Assembly: GCF_023887685.1 (NCBI RefSeq)
Contig: NZ_JAMWMR010000037.1
Coordinates: 1-48,151, forward strand
Reading direction: 5' to 3'
Origin: Streptomyces macrolidinus
GTDB taxonomy: Bacteria; Actinomycetota; Actinomycetes; Streptomycetales; Streptomycetaceae
DNA: 48,151 nucleotides
This document shows, one piece after another, positions 34,195 through 42,626 of this stretch. A program made the position numbers and the translations under genes. The first letter of the stretch is position 1, and each line of letters starts with the position of its first letter. Under the pieces are notes generated by a model. It was given only the letters and a program-made list of their open reading frames with translations. It had not been told where the DNA came from and searched no databases.

Positions 34195-35906
34195 TCGCCG
34201 CTATCAAACCGGCCGGGGCCAACACCCGTGGCCTGCTCGCCTACCTCTACGGCCCCGGCCGACACGACGAGCACACCGACCCGCACATCATCGCCGCCTT
34301 CGCCATGCTCGGCATGCCCGACCCCGGCCGCGACGAGAACGCCACCCTCACCCAGCTCGCCCGCCACCTCGACGAGCCCGTCCAGCTTCGGAACAGCGAG
34401 TTCGGCAAGAAGGTCACCGACCACGTCTGGCACTGCCCCGTCCGCACAGCCCCCGAGGACCGTCACCTCTCCGACGCCGAGTGGGCCGACGTCGCCCAGC
34501 GCATCGTTGAGGCCGCCGGCATCGCCCCGCCCGGAGACGACCTGGCCTGCCGATGGATCGCTGTACGCCACGCCGACGACCACATCCACATCCTCGCCAC
34601 CACCGTCCGCGAAGACGGCCGTCGCCCGAGGCTCCACGACAGCGGCATCCGCGTCGGCGACGCCTGCCGCCAGATCGAGAAGGACTACGGCCTGCGCCGA
34701 CTGAAGAAGGGCGACCGCACCGCCGGACGCCGACCCACCCAGGCCGAGATACACAAGGCCGAACGACTCGGCTGGGAGCAGACCAGCCGCGCATGGCTCC
34801 AGGACCGCATCCGCGCCGCCATCCCCCATGCCAGCAGTGCCGAGGAACTCCTCGCCTACCTCGAGGCTGACGGCATCGCGGTCAAACCCCGCCGTGGACC
34901 GTCCGGAGACCTTCTCGGCTACGCCATCGGCCGCCCCGGCGACCTCAACAAGGACGGCGAACAGATCTTCCACCCCGGCGGAAAGATCGCCCCCGACCTC
35001 ACCCTGCCCAAGCTGAAGGCCCGCCTCGAAGCAGGCCGACCGGAGGAGCACCCCACCGCTCGCCGCAACTGCCCCACCACCCCTTGGCACCAGGCCACCA
35101 ACGCCCTCGCCACCCTCCACGCCGACATGGCCGACGACACCCATGTCCAGGCCCACATCACCGCGCTCGGCGAACTGATCGAAGCCACCACCCAGAAGGC
35201 ACCCGCCCACCTCCAGACCGAACTACGAGCGGCCTCCAAGGCGTTCGCCCGCGCCCAGCGCTCCCAGACCCGCGCCGAACATCAGGCCGCCCATGCCCTA
35301 CGCGTCGCTGCCCGCGACATCGCCCACACCGCCACCGGTCCCGACGGCAGCGCCCTCGCCGCCCTGCTCGCGGCCCTCGTCTGGGCCACGATCGTCGCCG
35401 CCCGCTGGCACGAAGCGAAGAACCACGCCCACCAGGCCGAAGCCACCCGCCAGGCGCTCCGCCACCTCCAGAGCGCCGCCGACCAGGCCTTCACACCCGT
35501 CCTCGACGGCCTTGCCGCCCGTCAGCCGAAGGACCAGGCCCGCCGGACCCTGGCCCACGACGTGCGAGCCGCCATCCCCGATCACGCCGACCGCATCCTC
35601 ACCGACCCCGCATGGCCGGCCCTCGCCACCGTCCTTGCCGACGCCGAGGCCGGCGGTCACAAACCCGACCAGCTCCTCAAGGAAGCCGCCGCTCAACGTG
35701 AACTGACCACAGCCCGCCAACCGGCCCGCGTCCTGATCACCCGCATCCAGCACACCGGCCGCAACCCCGTACCCAATCCCCGAGCCGAAGCCGCCCGGCG
35801 CCGCTCGACCATGACGTCCTCGCCCCACGCGCGCCAGACCCGGAACCCACAGCCCGCGACGGCACTCACGACGCCCGTCGAGCAACGGCAACGACAGCGC
35901 CGATAG
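34191..35906 (+). CDS. Relaxase / mobilization nuclease (MobA/VirD2 type)
   Basis: 571 residues from a GTG. The metal-binding triad is VRHADDHIHILATTV (H127, H131, H133), and Tyr residues in GLLAYLYGPG (18, 20) are candidates for the DNA-linking tyrosine. Residues 1-230 form the relaxase domain. The remainder is an Ala/Arg-rich helical region with a predicted hydrophobic stretch at about 385-405 (LAALLAALVWATIVAARW). It nicks the transfer origin and pilots the strand into a recipient, using another element's conjugation machinery. Confidence 0.92.
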   Translation: MIAAIKPAGANTRGLLAYLYGPGRHDEHTDPHIIAAFAMLGMPDPGRDENATLTQLARHLDEPVQLRNSEFGKKVTDHVWHCPVRTAPEDRHLSDAEWADVAQRIVEAAGIAPPGDDLACRWIAVRHADDHIHILATTVREDGRRPRLHDSGIRVGDACRQIEKDYGLRRLKKGDRTAGRRPTQAEIHKAERLGWEQTSRAWLQDRIRAAIPHASSAEELLAYLEADGIAVKPRRGPSGDLLGYAIGRPGDLNKDGEQIFHPGGKIAPDLTLPKLKARLEAGRPEEHPTARRNCPTTPWHQATNALATLHADMADDTHVQAHITALGELIEATTQKAPAHLQTELRAASKAFARAQRSQTRAEHQAAHALRVAARDIAHTATGPDGSALAALLAALVWATIVAARWHEAKNHAHQAEATRQALRHLQSAADQAFTPVLDGLAARQPKDQARRTLAHDVRAAIPDHADRILTDPAWPALATVLADAEAGGHKPDQLLKEAAAQRELTTARQPARVLITRIQHTGRNPVPNPRAEAARRRSTMTSSPHARQTRNPQPATALTTPVEQRQRQRR

Positions 35907-36020
35907 GCCCACGCAGGCCAACAACCGCTGCTCTGCCCCACCTCGCAAGGTCACAGGACACCAGCAAAGCTCTACCAACACCCCGCACGAGAAGGAGAAT
36001 TCGGCCCCCTGCGGAAGTAC

Positions 36021-36929
36021 TCACTCGGCCTTGGCGAGACCGAGGGCGCCGTGCTGGGTGAGGCGCTGGCAGGCGGCCGCTGCCGTTCGCATGGCGTCCG
36101 CTCCGGTCAGGCGGACATTGATCGCTACTCCGCCGTCGGGGGAGAAAACGCGGGTACGCACCGTGTAGCTGACTGCGTTGCCGTCGTCAGTCGTGGTGCA
36201 GTACCCGGCGAGCGGTGCGTTGCAGAATCCGCCCATCCGCCGCAGGACGAGACGCTCCGCCTCGGCTTCGACCTCCGTCTCCGGGTGGTGGAGTTTCGAG
36301 ATCAGCCTGCGGGTCTCCATGTCGTCCTCGCGTGTCTGGAGGGCGATGATCGCCGCGCCGAGCGGCGGGCAGATGATCTCCGGGCTGATCCGCTCGTTGA
36401 TCCGGTGGCGCAGGCCGAGGCGTTCCATGGAGCAGGAGGCCACGATCAGCGCGTCCACGTCGTGCTGGGACAGCGCCTGGAGGCGGTCGCTGACCGGGCC
36501 GCGCAGGGGCACGACTTCGAGGTCCGGGCGGTAAGCCCGTAGGGAGGCCGTGCGGCGAAGGGAGGCGGTGCCGACGGTGGCGCCCGGGGGCAGTGTGTCG
36601 AGGCGGAGGTCCGGGTCGCAGGTGACGAGGCAGTCGCGGATGTCGTCGCGGCGCAGATACGCGGCCATGTTGAGGCCCGGCGTGTCCCGAGTCGGGACAT
36701 CCTTGAGGCAGTGGACAGCGACGTCGATGTCGCCGGAGAGGAGTGCTGCCTCGATCTCCTGCGAGAACACACCGTCTTCCTCCAGCGGGGCCCGATCCTG
36801 TTCGCGGTCACCGCCCGCCGCGTAGAAGGGCTGCAGGAGGGTGGGAGTGGGGGCGAGGCGGGTGAGGATCGGCGCGGACTGGGACAGAGACATCAGCGAG
36901 GCGCGGGCGCCAATACGCAAGGGTGTCAT
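36021..36929 (-). CDS. Hydroxymethylbilane synthase homologue, divergent
   Basis: 302 residues from an ATG with AAAGGAG 9 bases upstream. HemC landmarks are present: RIGARASLMSLSQ, VHCLKDVPTRD (active-site Asp), GTASLRRTASL (paired Arg). The RGNVxTR loop is changed (LRGPVSDRL), the GQGAxGIE loop is PLGAAIIALQ, and the cofactor-Cys loop is GFCNAPLAGY instead of GGCxxPIGxY, with the Cys retained. So it may be active on a different substrate. It is divergent from a second, more normal HemC homologue, an arrangement that points away from ordinary haem synthesis. Confidence 0.85.
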   Translation of the reverse strand: MTPLRIGARASLMSLSQSAPILTRLAPTPTLLQPFYAAGGDREQDRAPLEEDGVFSQEIEAALLSGDIDVAVHCLKDVPTRDTPGLNMAAYLRRDDIRDCLVTCDPDLRLDTLPPGATVGTASLRRTASLRAYRPDLEVVPLRGPVSDRLQALSQHDVDALIVASCSMERLGLRHRINERISPEIICPPLGAAIIALQTREDDMETRRLISKLHHPETEVEAEAERLVLRRMGGFCNAPLAGYCTTTDDGNAVSYTVRTRVFSPDGGVAINVRLTGADAMRTAAAACQRLTQHGALGLAKAE

Positions 36930-37030
36930 CCGAGAGTTCTCCTTTGGTGACAATCTGTCGGAAAGTGCACGGTTCTTACGGACGTACGATGGGTCGCCAA
37001 CAAGCCTTGTAAGGCGAGGAGTTGACCCGA

Positions 37031-37963
37031 ATGGGCGATGTGGTGCGCATCGGTTCCCGAGCCAGCAAGCTGGCCCGGACACAGGTCACGGAATGGCTCA
37101 CGCCGATCGCCGAGCAGTTCCCGGACGTGACGTTCAAGCGGGAGATCATCCTCGAAGGCGGCGACCAGGACCGCGTGACCCCGACCCTTGCCGAGGTCGC
37201 CAGAACGGCCGGCGGGAGCGCCTTCTCCACGAACCAGGAGGCGGCCCTCGTCACCGGGCAGGTCGACGTGATCGTCCACTCGCTCAAAGACCTCCCCACC
37301 TCCGTGCACGAAGGCACGCTCCTGCTGACGACCCCCGGACCACGCGAGGACGTACGCGACGTGCTGTGCGGATCGACACTTGAGGGCCTACGCAAGGGCG
37401 CCCGCGTCGGCACCGGAGCCCCGCGCCGGATCGCTCAGCTCCTCGCCCTGCGCCCGGACCTGGACGTGGTGCCGATCCGGGGGAACGTCCCCGGGCGGCT
37501 CGCCCGGACCACCAAGGGCGCACTCGAGGCCGTGGTGCTCGCGGCAGCGGGCCTGAACCGGCTCGGCCTGATGCCCGAGGTCCATGAGGTGCTCGACCTC
37601 GCTGTCTTCCCTCCATCTCCTGGGCAGGGAGCGCTGGGCATTCAGGTCCGAGTCGGCTCCCCGGCCGCCAGGCTCCTTGCGCAGACCGGGGATCGGCGGG
37701 TCGACGCGTGCGTGCGTGCCGAGCGCGCTCTCCTGGCCGAGCTTCACGGAGGCTGTTCCGTCCCGGTCGGTGCTTGGGGCCGGATCGCTCCTGACGGACT
37801 TCTGCATCTCTCCGCCGTCGTGACCTCCCTGGACGGTGGCCGGCAGGTCACAGCGACAGGAGAGGGGCCGGCCGACGCTCCCGAGAAGCTTGGCGCCTGT
37901 GTCGCGGCCGATCTCCTCGCGCAGGGTGCGTCCGGCATCCTGGCGTCGATCAGGAAGCCCTGA
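37031..37963 (+). CDS. Hydroxymethylbilane synthase homologue (HemC)
   Basis: 310 residues from an ATG with GGAG 9 bases upstream; a TTG at 37022 is possible. Active-site features are intact: RIGSRASKLARTQ, VHSLKDLPTSV, GTGAPRRIAQL, IRGNVPGRL, PSPGQGALGIQ and the dipyrromethane-cofactor Cys in GGCSVPVGAW (near residue 242). It could polymerise porphobilinogen into hydroxymethylbilane or a related pyrrole chain. It ends 14 bp inside the convergent HemB-like gene. A mobile element would not normally need haem genes, so a specialised product is possible. Confidence 0.9.
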   Translation: MGDVVRIGSRASKLARTQVTEWLTPIAEQFPDVTFKREIILEGGDQDRVTPTLAEVARTAGGSAFSTNQEAALVTGQVDVIVHSLKDLPTSVHEGTLLLTTPGPREDVRDVLCGSTLEGLRKGARVGTGAPRRIAQLLALRPDLDVVPIRGNVPGRLARTTKGALEAVVLAAAGLNRLGLMPEVHEVLDLAVFPPSPGQGALGIQVRVGSPAARLLAQTGDRRVDACVRAERALLAELHGGCSVPVGAWGRIAPDGLLHLSAVVTSLDGGRQVTATGEGPADAPEKLGACVAADLLAQGASGILASIRKP

Positions 37964-38879
37964 GTTCGCGGGCGATCTCCAGGGCGGCGTAGGTGATGAC
38001 CCGGGTGGCGCCCGCGCGCTTGAGGACGGTGTACGCCTCGATCAGTCCCTTCACGTCCCGTCCGCCGTCGTCGCGGCGGTCGGTCAGGCGCAGGTACTCG
38101 CCCGACACGGAGAACGGGACCAGGGGAACGGGGATCTTGTCCTTGAGGTGGACGAGGGTGTCGACGGTGTGGAGGGCGGGCTCGGTGAGGATCATGTCCG
38201 CGCCCTCATCGACCATCTCGCGCGCCACATGGACGGCTTGCTCGGGCCGACCCGGGTTGATCTGGAACACGCGAGCCCCCGAGCGGGGAGTTGCCCCCAT
38301 GGAGGCCCGGTAGCCCTCGTACAGGGACGACTCGAAGATCAGGTGGGGCATGATGCCCACAGCCTTGTGACCCGCCGCGTCCAGGGCCTCTCGGACGGCA
38401 CGCACGGACCCGGGCATCATCGCCGCCGGGCCCACGATGTCCGCCCCGACATCGGCCTGCATCACGGCCTGGGCCGCCAAGACCTCCGTCGTCTCCTCCA
38501 GGTCCATCTCCCCACGCTCGTCGGCGAGCCAGCACTCGCCGGAGTCGTTGTGCGAGCAGACGCACGTCTCCGTCATCACGAGCACATCGGGGGCGGCCTT
38601 CTTCGCAGCGCCGATGGCGCGGGCCATCAGGCCGGTGGGTGAAAGGCCCTGGGAGGCTCGGGCATCCCTGACCCTGGACCCCGCGAAGATCTTCACCGAC
38701 TTCACGCCGAGTGCCGCAAGAGCCTGAACGGCCCCGGGCACCTCCCTCATGGTCAGCGTGGGCATCGGACGCGGCTTCGTGTCGTCGTCCTCACGCATGA
38801 GGAAGACCATGGCCAGGTCCGTGGGGGTCAGTCCGGGGCCGTCGAGGAAGCTCCGGACGGCTGAGCGATGGACGGGCAC
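37950..38879 (-). CDS. HemB (porphobilinogen synthase) homologue lacking both Schiff-base lysines
   Basis: 309 residues from a GTG with GGAGG 4 bases upstream. The HemB fold is clear, including the zinc Cys triad in ETCVCSHNDSGEC (C106, C108, C116), then VREALDAAGHKAVGIM, and VSGEYLRL near the end. The two catalytic lysines are missing: the AKxASAFY region is HLIFESSLYEGY (I181 at the first Lys position) and the MVKPxxPYLD region is LTEPALHTVD (E233). It therefore cannot use the normal double Schiff-base mechanism. A changed reaction is more likely than decay, since the rest is well kept. Confidence 0.88.
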   Translation of the reverse strand: MPVHRSAVRSFLDGPGLTPTDLAMVFLMREDDDTKPRPMPTLTMREVPGAVQALAALGVKSVKIFAGSRVRDARASQGLSPTGLMARAIGAAKKAAPDVLVMTETCVCSHNDSGECWLADERGEMDLEETTEVLAAQAVMQADVGADIVGPAAMMPGSVRAVREALDAAGHKAVGIMPHLIFESSLYEGYRASMGATPRSGARVFQINPGRPEQAVHVAREMVDEGADMILTEPALHTVDTLVHLKDKIPVPLVPFSVSGEYLRLTDRRDDGGRDVKGLIEAYTVLKRAGATRVITYAALEIARELRAS

Positions 38880-39028
38880 TGCTCCTCCTCAGGGGCGAAG
38901 CGGGTGACTGGAATAGGTGGCTGCGGTCTGCGCTGTTCGTCGCCACGGAACAGGCCCCGCTCCGGCTGGACTGCCGGCCGCAATGGGCTACCGGCGCCCT
39001 GGGATGTCCCCACTGGAGCGGAAGTCAT
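38828..39028 (-). CDS. Small hypothetical protein in overlapping chain
   Basis: 66 residues from an ATG that overlaps the stop of the 28-residue ORF (ATGA). It is Pro/Gln/Arg-rich with no recognised domain (for example RRPQPPIPVTRFAPEEE). Its last 52 bp overlap the start of the HemB-like gene in another frame, so it may exist mainly to couple translation. It has no ribosome site of its own. Confidence 0.45.
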   Translation of the reverse strand: MTSAPVGTSQGAGSPLRPAVQPERGLFRGDEQRRPQPPIPVTRFAPEEEQCPSIAQPSGASSTAPD

Positions 39029-39111
39029 GGTGAGCGCGTCCGGCCGCCGACGATCAGCGCGACCGTGAACGCCCAGGTGATCGCCGCAGCGATCAGCAGG
39101 ACCCTGCTCAT
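39025..39111 (-). CDS. 28-residue hydrophobic small ORF
   Basis: It starts at an ATG overlapping the upstream stop (ATGA) and ends with a TGA overlapping the next ATG. The peptide begins MSRVLLIAAAITWAF and is one hydrophobic helix ending in GGRTRSP, consistent with a single-pass membrane peptide. The overlaps on both sides argue that it is translated. Function unknown. Confidence 0.5.
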   Translation of the reverse strand: MSRVLLIAAAITWAFTVALIVGGRTRSP

Positions 39112-39728
39112 GGGAGTCCGACGACGGTGACCTTGCGCAGTTCCCGAATGAGCTGGGAGGCCAGCACGCAGTGCAGACGGTCGTCCCCGTACTTGATCCA
39201 CGGGATCGTGTCGTCGCTCCGCCAGCCGTCGTCGGTCCACTGGTAGGCGACCCCCGACACGCCCCAGAGACGAGGCAGCTTCACCCGGAGCGGGACGAAG
39301 CGGCCGGAGTGCGGGCACTGCTCGACAGCCACCCTCGCGCATTCCACGCACAGCGGTGGCATGTTGGTCAGCGAGCCTTCGGGCCACGTCGGCGGATCCT
39401 GCGGCATGACCCAGTCCAGGAAGAGCCAACCGTCCCCGGTGCGACTGGCTGGTTCCGCGCACACCTGGCAGAGCAGGTCGTACATGCAGTCGCGCTGGCG
39501 ATCAGCATTCATCTGGCCGTAGATCGGCTTCCCCGTGCGCGAAGCGCGCTCCACCCGCGCCCAGAGGACGCCGCCGCGGTCACGGTCACCAGCTTGCGGA
39601 ATCCGGTACGCGAGTCGCGGCTCAGGAGTGAACTGGATCGTCAGGTCGACTTCCGGGCCGCCCTGTTCGTCGCCGTACGCGACAACGAACGGCGTCACCG
39701 TCGGTCGGGAGATCGTCTTCCTGGACAC
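39108..39728 (-). CDS. Hypothetical protein with two CxxC pairs
   Basis: 206 residues from a GTG with AAGGA 8 bases upstream. Two Cys pairs, LLCQVCAEP and PPLCVECARV, suggest one structural zinc site. WVMPQDPPTWPEGSL and WIKYGDDRLHCVLASQLI look like conserved actinobacterial hypothetical segments. It heads a chain of overlapping ORFs that runs into the HemB-like gene, and it lies 168 bp from the anti-sigma-like ATPase gene. I do not recognise its function. Confidence 0.6.
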   Translation of the reverse strand: MSRKTISRPTVTPFVVAYGDEQGGPEVDLTIQFTPEPRLAYRIPQAGDRDRGGVLWARVERASRTGKPIYGQMNADRQRDCMYDLLCQVCAEPASRTGDGWLFLDWVMPQDPPTWPEGSLTNMPPLCVECARVAVEQCPHSGRFVPLRVKLPRLWGVSGVAYQWTDDGWRSDDTIPWIKYGDDRLHCVLASQLIRELRKVTVVGLP

Positions 39729-39895
39729 TGAACGGTTCCTTCGGCTCTGCCAGTGAGTGGCCTCCCGGCCCTCACAGGTGAACAAGGTCAGCGGATCGCG
39801 CACCATCTGGGCAACGCCTCCAGCACCCACGCGGAATGGAGGGCATCACGCGCCAGCAACGGCCTGCGCTGCGCCCAAGTCGCCGTCTCCGCGTA

Positions 39896-40342
39896 TCAGT
39901 CAGCACGCGTCGCACACGCGTCACGTTCGCCGACATGCTCGGACCAGACGCGCTTCCCCCAGGGGAGCAGGTCCGTTCCCCACCTGTCCGACACGGCTTC
40001 GACCAGGTACAGCCCACGGCCAGCCGTGTCGATCTCTGACTCCGAGGGCTTCACGAAGTACGGAGACTTCTTCGATCGATCCGACACGGCGACGCGCACG
40101 CGGTTCGGGCCCAGACGGGTCACCCGCACCACCATTCGTCGGCCCGAGCCGTGACGAACCGCGTTCGCCGCCAACTCCGACACGGCCAAGGTCGTGTCCT
40201 CAGCTATGCCGGCCAGGCCCCAGGTGTCCAAAGCCGAACGAACGAGACGGCGCGCATCGGAGACCGCCTCGGCCACGCGGGGGAGCTCCGAGGAGTATCC
40301 GGGATGGCCGACAGCAGCAGCTTGGGTCACGATCGGGGTCAC
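39896..40342 (-). CDS. ATP-binding protein, anti-sigma factor-like
   Basis: 148 residues from a GTG with GGAGGA 6 bases upstream. GHKL boxes: N-box TLAVSELAANAVRHG, G1-like VRVAVSDRSKKSP (degenerate), G2 GRGLYLVEAVSDRWG, then a Trp-containing C-terminal strand. It belongs to the same family as the gene at 1-291. Such proteins bind sigma factors or anti-sigma antagonists. It is divergent from an XRE regulator, and an 11-bp inverted repeat lies just upstream. Confidence 0.88.
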   Translation of the reverse strand: MTPIVTQAAAVGHPGYSSELPRVAEAVSDARRLVRSALDTWGLAGIAEDTTLAVSELAANAVRHGSGRRMVVRVTRLGPNRVRVAVSDRSKKSPYFVKPSESEIDTAGRGLYLVEAVSDRWGTDLLPWGKRVWSEHVGERDACATRAD

Positions 40343-40362
40343 AGCGCTTCCTCCGAGGTACG

Positions 40363-40403
40363 GAGTGCTTGGCCCTGCCAGGGGCGCGCAGAGCCAAGCA
40401 CTC
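40363..40403. promoter_or_regulatory. 11-bp inverted repeat upstream of the ATP-binding protein
   Basis: GAGTGCTTGGC and GCCAAGCACTC are perfect inverted repeats with a 19-base spacer, 21 bp upstream of the minus-strand start at 40342. It could be an operator for the divergent XRE protein or a hairpin in the leader RNA. Confidence 0.45.
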
Positions 40404-40584
40404 TCCTCCGAGCCGTCGCGTTGCGCGGGGGAGCGCAGGGATACGTGCCTTGCGACGACTGCGGCGTCAACACGGAGCCGGAACAAAGTCCGTGTGGATT
40501 CCGCGACTTGAATCTACGATCCGGCCGGATGCGTTAGGACTGACCGAGGGTACGTATTCGGTAGCTGACTGCATCGGGAGCGGT

Positions 40585-41685
40585 ATGGCGCCTCAACGAC
40601 GACGCGAGGTAGGCAGCACGATTGCCGGATTCGTTCTGCGCCTGGCCCGCGAAAGCATCCCCGCCACTCAGGCCGGCTTCGCCGAGAAGGTGGGCGTTGA
40701 CCTGGCAACTGTTCAAGGCTGGGAGTCCGGTCGGCGTCCCCTGGCGAACATGAAGGCAGGCGCACTCCTCAACCTCCGTCGTCAGCTTCCGCTGCTGGGC
40801 GCGGACCCTGGCGTCCTCGCGTTTCTCGAAGCCGCGATGGACGCTGACCGGGTCCTTTCGGCGGCCCTGTACCCGCCCGAGGCAGGACAGCCGCACCCGC
40901 TCGCGGAATGGGTGCACACCCGCGAGACGGCCCACATGATCGCTTGGGCCCTCAACGGCACGACCCCACCCGCTCTGGCCCACCGAGTCAGGACACCGAG
41001 ACGGGGCACAACCCCCTTGGCGCCGTTGCTTCCAGCCCAGACGCGCAGGGACTTCTTCGATCACCTGAGAGCCTCGGCTGAGTCCGCCGACCGTACGAGC
41101 GACCAGGGCGTCCTCCTCCACCGACAAGCCCTGTATCTCAGCTCGTACGACCGAAGCCCAGAAGCCACGCGTTGGACGGCACAGGCCCTGCACTCACGGC
41201 GAGACGTGCTCGCGGCGCGCGGATGGACCCCCCGCTGGGCCGAGGCACGTTCCACAGCCGCCGCCCTGGCCCGGCTTGGTGACCCGCAGCCTCTGCTCAC
41301 GTTCATCGACCGGTCCATGGCCGAGGACGACGCAGCCGAGGCGGCCAATCTGAACTACTGGGCCTACTGGCTGGGAGCATTGCCACAGCTCCAGGTCAGC
41401 GACCACTTCATGGTCGACAGGAGCCTCTCCGCGATCGAACCGGTGGCGCTCTTCCGGCGCCTCGTGCAGGGAATCCACCAGGCCCCGGGCTATGTCGACC
41501 TGTATGTGCACAGCCTGTGGGCGCTACTCGCCGTCTGGGGGTGGCTTCCGCTCGCCGTCCCGGACGCGGCTCGAACTCTCGGCCAAGAGGTCGAGCAACT
41601 CCTCAGCAGTGATCGGATCTCTCCTCGCGCCCAGCGCGAACTCAGCACTGTGCACTACGTTTTACGCCAGAATCGCAAGGGATAG
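40585..41685 (+). CDS. XRE-family regulator with helical C-terminal domain
   Basis: 366 residues from an ATG with GGGAG 4 bases upstream. An XRE helix-turn-helix covers about residues 10-70 (FVLRLARESIPATQAGFAEK, then VDLATVQGWESGRRPL). The rest is helix-rich and TPR-like (RWTAQALHSRRDVLAARG, then ANLNYWAYWLGAL), as in ligand- or peptide-sensing XRE regulators. It is divergent from the ATP-binding protein and 15 bp upstream of the HD hydrolase, with which it is probably co-transcribed. Confidence 0.85.
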   Translation: MAPQRRREVGSTIAGFVLRLARESIPATQAGFAEKVGVDLATVQGWESGRRPLANMKAGALLNLRRQLPLLGADPGVLAFLEAAMDADRVLSAALYPPEAGQPHPLAEWVHTRETAHMIAWALNGTTPPALAHRVRTPRRGTTPLAPLLPAQTRRDFFDHLRASAESADRTSDQGVLLHRQALYLSSYDRSPEATRWTAQALHSRRDVLAARGWTPRWAEARSTAAALARLGDPQPLLTFIDRSMAEDDAAEAANLNYWAYWLGALPQLQVSDHFMVDRSLSAIEPVALFRRLVQGIHQAPGYVDLYVHSLWALLAVWGWLPLAVPDAARTLGQEVEQLLSSDRISPRAQRELSTVHYVLRQNRKG

Positions 41686-41700
41686 GACCGGAGGCACCAC

Positions 41701-42273
41701 ATGGCGGACGAGACGGCAAAGGGCACCGCAGGCTTCCTGCTGGAGATGGGGATGCTGAAGAGGGCCAAGCGCTCCGGCTGGTGGATCGCGGGGGTCAAGG
41801 ACCCCGAGACGATCGCCGAGCACAGTTTCCGCGTGGCCCTGATCGCCTCGGTGCTCGCCATGATGGAGGGAGCCGACCCGGCCAAGGCCGCCCTCCTCGG
41901 CCTGTGGCACGACACCCAGGAGACGCGGGTCAGCGACATCCCGCACATCGGCAGGCGGTACCTGGACGCGGCCTCCAACGAGAAGGTCACCGCGGACCAG
42001 GTGTCGGCAGCGCACCCCACCGTGAAGGCCGGCGCGCAAAAGATCGTCGAGGAGTACGAGCAGGGCGACTCCCTCGAGGTGATCTGCGCGCATGACGCCG
42101 ACAAACTGGAGTGCCTGATCCAGGCTGTCGAGTACCGCGAGCAGGGCTGCTCGAACGTGCAAGGCTGGATCGACAGCAGCCTCTCGAAGCTCAAGACGGC
42201 CTCCGCACAGGAGCTGGCGGAGGCGGCGCTGACGATGACCTCGGTGGAGTGGCAGAAGGTCTATCTGCCGTAA
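41701..42273 (+). CDS. HD-domain hydrolase (YfbR/HDDC2-like nucleotidase)
   Basis: 190 residues from an ATG with GGAGG 6 bases upstream. HD metal ligands are H41 (IAEHSFRVAL), H70-D71 (LWHDTQET) and a late Asp in AHDADKLECL (D132 or D134); E74 and D79 match the YfbR/HDDC2 pattern HDxxEtxxxDiP. These enzymes remove phosphate from deoxynucleoside monophosphates. It probably acts in nucleotide salvage; depletion of nucleotides during phage infection is also possible given the neighbouring defence-like genes. Confidence 0.88.
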   Translation: MADETAKGTAGFLLEMGMLKRAKRSGWWIAGVKDPETIAEHSFRVALIASVLAMMEGADPAKAALLGLWHDTQETRVSDIPHIGRRYLDAASNEKVTADQVSAAHPTVKAGAQKIVEEYEQGDSLEVICAHDADKLECLIQAVEYREQGCSNVQGWIDSSLSKLKTASAQELAEAALTMTSVEWQKVYLP

Positions 42274-42626
42274 AGCCCGGCCGCAGCCAAGCGCCCATCG
42301 GAGCAGACCAACGGCATGTGAACCGCCCCGGTTCTGATGGAGGCTCTGATGTGCTTCGTGCTGATGCCCGGCCAGGCCGGTAGGACGGCGGGCGGAAGCC
42401 CCGGCTGCGGGACGCTGGCCATGGCCCGTGCGTCGCGGTACCGGTCCGGGCGGACGCTAATCGCGCCCGGACTTTCACAGGGCGGAGACCAGAAGGGTTC
42501 AGGCACCCGGACGCGAACCGTCCTTGTCTCGCCCCCGCCTCTCGGTGTGCCGTCTTACCATGGGGCGGTGCTCCACCGGAGGTCTGGAGCAAGCGGTGTG
42601 GGTCGGTCGGGCGGGGTGCGGTCGGG
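42274..42626. other. Intergenic region before the NACHT gene
   Basis: 353 bp. A possible small frame from ATG 42349 (GGAGG 5 bases upstream, about 93 codons, ending near 42630) has low-complexity composition and no motif. I would not annotate it. The promoter of the NACHT gene should lie here. Confidence 0.4.

Noticed and set aside
37950..38879. Functional porphobilinogen synthase
   Set aside because: Both Schiff-base lysine positions are replaced (I181, E233), so the normal reaction is not expected.
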